A program made the translations under genes and the position numbers. A stretch of 64,000 nucleotides of DNA, taken from assembly GCF_029227915.1 (NCBI RefSeq), contig NC_079883.1:30630001-30694000 (forward strand), in the 5' to 3' direction. The first letter of the stretch is position 1; each line of letters starts with the position of its first letter. The notes beneath the pieces were generated by a model that saw nothing but the letters and a program-made list of their open reading frames with translations, was not told the DNA's origin and made no database searches. Of the stretch, positions 61,701-64,000 are shown one piece after another. The DNA is from Hydractinia symbiolongicarpus. Lineage: Eukaryota > Cnidaria > Hydrozoa > Anthoathecata > Hydractiniidae.

Positions 61701-64000
61701 ATTAAGCGTCTCATCAAAAATGAAAACATTTTTGAAAACTACAAGTCTCATGCGTTTTAGTGGTGAAATAATAATTTAAAAAATCCTTCGGGAAATAAGT
61801 TTACACCCTGGGTACTTTCTTTGTATACTTTTGACTATACGGGCCGAGTCCGGGATTTACGGGAAATCGCAGGTTTTTCTTTGCCGGCGATTAAACTTCT
61901 TTTGTTCAGCGTCTGATCAAAAATGAAAACATTTTTGAAAACTACAAGTCTCAAGCGTTTTAGTGGTGAAAGAAAAATTTAAAAAATCGTTCGGGAAATG
62001 AGTTTATTCCCTGGGTAATTTCTTTGTATACATTCGACTATACGGGCCAAGCCCGGGATTTACGGGAGATTGCAAAATTTCGTTTGCCGGCGATTAAACC
62101 TCTTTCATTAAGCGTCTCATCAAAAATAAAAACATTTTTAAAAACTACAAGTCTCATGGGCTTTAGTGGTGAAATAATAATTTAAAAAATCGTTCGGGAA
62201 ATGCGTTTACACCCTGGGTACTTTCTTTGTATACTTTTGACTATACGGGCCGAGTCCGGGATTTACGGGAAATCGCGGATTTTCGTTTGCCGGCGATTAA
62301 ACTTCTTTTATTCAGCGTCTCATCAAAAATGAAAACATTTTTAAAAACTACAAGTCTCATGGGCTTTAGTGGTGAAATAATAATTTAAAAAATCGTTCGG
62401 AAAATGAGTATACACCCTGGGTACTTTCTTTGTATACTTTTGACTATACCAGCCGAGTCCGGGATTTACGGGAAATCGCTGGTTTTCCTTTGCCGGCGAT
62501 TAAACTTCTTTTGTTCAGCGTCTGATCTAAAATGAAAACATTTTTGAAAACTACAAGTCTCAAGCGTTTTAGTGGTGAAAGAAAAATTTAAAAAATCGTT
62601 CGGGAAATGAGTTTATTCCCTGGGTAATTTCTTTGTATACATTCGACTATACGGGCCAAGCCCGGGATTTACGGGAAATCGCGGGTTTTCGTTTGCCGGC
62701 GATTAAACCACTTTTATTCAGCGTCTCATCAAAAATGAAAACATTTTTTTAAAACTACAAGTCTCATGCGTTTTAGTGGTAAAAAAAAAATTTAAAAAAT
62801 CGTTCCGGAAATGAGTTTACTCACAGGGTACTTTCTTTGTATACATTCGACTATACGGCCAAACCCGGGATTTACGGGAAATCGCGGGTTTTCGTTTGCC
62901 GGCGATTAAACCTCTTTCATTAAGCGTCTCATCAAAAATGAAAACATTTTTGAAAACTACAAGTCTCATGCGTTTTAGTGGTGAAATAATAATTTAAAAA
63001 ATCGTTCGGGAAATAAGTTTACACCCTGGGTACTTTCTTTGTATACTTTTGACTATACGGGCCGAGTCCGGGATTTACGGGAAGTCGCGGGTTTTCGTTT
63101 GCCGGCGATTAAACTTCTTTTATTCAGCGTCTCATCAAAAATGAAAACATTTTTAAAAACTACAAGTCTCATGGGCTGTAGTGGAGAAATAATAATTTAA
63201 AAAATCGTTCGGAAAATGAGTTTACACCCTGGGTTATTTCTTTGTATACTTTTGACTATACGAGCCGAGTCCGGGATTTACGGGAAATCGCTGGTTTTCC
63301 TTTGCCGGCGATTAAACTTCTTTTGTTCAGCGTCTGATCAAAAATGAAAACATTTTTGAAAACTACAAGTCTCAAGCGTTTTAGTGGTGAAAGAAAAATT
63401 TAAAAAATCCTTCGGGAAATGAGTTTATTCCCTGGGTAATTTCTTTGTATACATTCGACTATACGGGCCAAGCCCGGGATTTACGGGAGATCGCAAGATT
63501 TCGTTTGCCGGCGATTAAACCTCTTTCATTAAGCGTCTCGTCAAAAATGAAAACATTTTTGAAAACTACAAGTTTCATGCGTTTAAGTGGTAAAAAAAAA
63601 ATTTAAAAAATCGTTCGGGAAATGAGTTTACACCCTGGGTACTTTATTTGTATACTTTTGACTATACGGGCCGAGTCCGGGATTTACGGGAAATCGCAGG
63701 TTTTCGTTTGCCGGCGATTAAACTTCTTTTATTCAGCGTCTCATCAAAGATGAAAACATTTTTGAAAACTACAAATCTCATGCGTTTTAGTGGTGAAATA
63801 ATAATTTAAAAAATCGTTCGGTAAATGAGTTTACACCCTGGGTACTTTCTTTGTATACTTTTGACTATACGGGCCGAGTCCGGGATTTACGGGAAATCGC
63901 GGGTTTTCGTTTGCCGGCGATTAAACTTCTTTTATTCAGCGTCTCATCAAAAATAAAAACATTTTTAAAAACTACAAGTCTCATGGGCTTTAGTGGTGAA
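58689..64000 (+). repeat. Right outer HOR domain (22-mer, period 4465 bp)
   Basis: The marker tcatcaaagatg recurs at about 59,280 and 63,745 (4465 bp), and the phase marker pairs 58731/63196. Thus 58,689-63,153 is one full 22-monomer unit and 63,154-64,000 begins the next. Inside the unit tctgatctaaaatg recurs at 60902 and 62524, the same 8-mer spacing as in the left domain. A further marker, acaaatctcatgcg near 63,772, matches 5,640, so the window ends about where 5,869 lies in the left domain. Confidence 0.87.

Larger units (their letters stand above)
1..64000 (+). repeat. Satellite DNA array, ~202-bp monomer, all head to tail
   Basis: The entire window is a continuous tandem array. Using TTTAAAAAATCG as phase marker, successive monomers start at 43, 246, 398 (after a 152-bp truncated unit), 601, 804 and 1007, and the same spacing of 201-203 bp continues to the end. 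All monomers lie in the same orientation, and I found no spacer, foreign insertion or inverted segment. Such arrays are characteristic of eukaryotic centromeric, pericentromeric or other heterochromatin and evolve by unequal exchange and gene conversion; that role is inference here. Both window edges fall inside the array, so its full length is unknown. No protein-coding function is supported: the open frames follow the repeat period and occur on both strands. Confidence 0.98.

Noticed and set aside
1-64000. CRISPR array
   Set aside because: The repeat unit is about 202 bp with no short repeat/unique spacer alternation; the whole unit is conserved, and no cas-like gene is present.
58689-64000. 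Window as an over-read circle of about 58 kb (end repeats start)
   Set aside because: The two ends differ by a 51-bp deletion, one extra monomer, an 812-bp block, two further monomers and point changes, so they are related HOR domains, not the same DNA read twice.
1-64000. Inverted segments, telomere-like repeats, tRNA or rRNA genes, mobile elements
   Set aside because: I looked for monomers in reverse orientation and for text that does not fit the monomer, and found none beyond the deletions and A-tract changes listed.

Overview
The whole 64 kb window is one uninterrupted tandem array of an approximately 202-bp satellite DNA. Every stretch I read is a recognisable copy of the same monomer, always in the same orientation. 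I found no gene, RNA gene, transposon, insertion sequence, CRISPR array, spacer or inverted block. About 316 monomers fit, if 64 kb is divided by 202-203 bp. An array this long with this architecture points to a eukaryotic chromosome, most likely centromeric, pericentromeric or other heterochromatin. I do not recognise the monomer family and cannot name the lineage. A hand count on one monomer gives about 39% GC and no CpG depletion, which fits a weakly methylated genome (for example many invertebrates or fungi) better than a heavily methylated one. That is weak evidence only.

The monomer has a GC-rich half (CCCTGGG to GCCGGCGATT) and an AT-rich half. The AT-rich half carries a 9-bp inverted repeat around AAAA, then an A-rich tract ending in TTTAAAAAATCG, which I use as the phase origin. 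Two main lineages are mixed along the array. Type A has cttttgac, ccgagtcc and cttcttttattcagc. Type B has cattcgac, ccaagccc and cctctttcattaagc. A/B hybrids mark old crossovers.

Above the monomer level the array is a nest of higher-order repeats (HORs) whose periods are nearly always whole numbers of monomers: 2 (404 bp), 3 (607), 4 (810-812), 6 (1217), 7 (1410), 8 (1623), 9 (1819), 20 (4049) and 22 (4464/4465). Regions in order: 1-6.2 kb, an outer domain with a 22-mer background and internal 8-mer and 4-mer duplications; 6.3-12.0 kb, 7-mer and 9-mer duplications; 12.0-18.2 kb, 2-mer and 3-mer duplications and 782-bp units with 87-bp truncated monomers; 18.2-26.3 kb, two head-to-tail 4049-bp copies that look essentially identical; 26.3-33.3 kb, further mosaic units with 87-bp monomers; 33.35-36.9 kb, a dispersed copy of 17.4-21.0 kb; 36.9-46.6 kb, 8-mer and 22-mer duplications and mosaic; 46.6-50.25 kb, three copies of a 6-mer; 50.25-58.7 kb, more 6-mer-based duplications; 58.7-64 kb, an outer domain again, collinear with the first 5 kb apart from gains and losses of mostly whole monomers.

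The open reading frames are by-products of a monomer with a long stop-free frame. They start mostly at GTG or TTG, occur on both strands, and break whenever monomer length changes from 201 to 202 or 203 bp. The most interesting content is structural: dyad symmetries, a CENP-B-box-like element one base too short, the layered HOR history, and a deletion-derived 87-bp subfamily.
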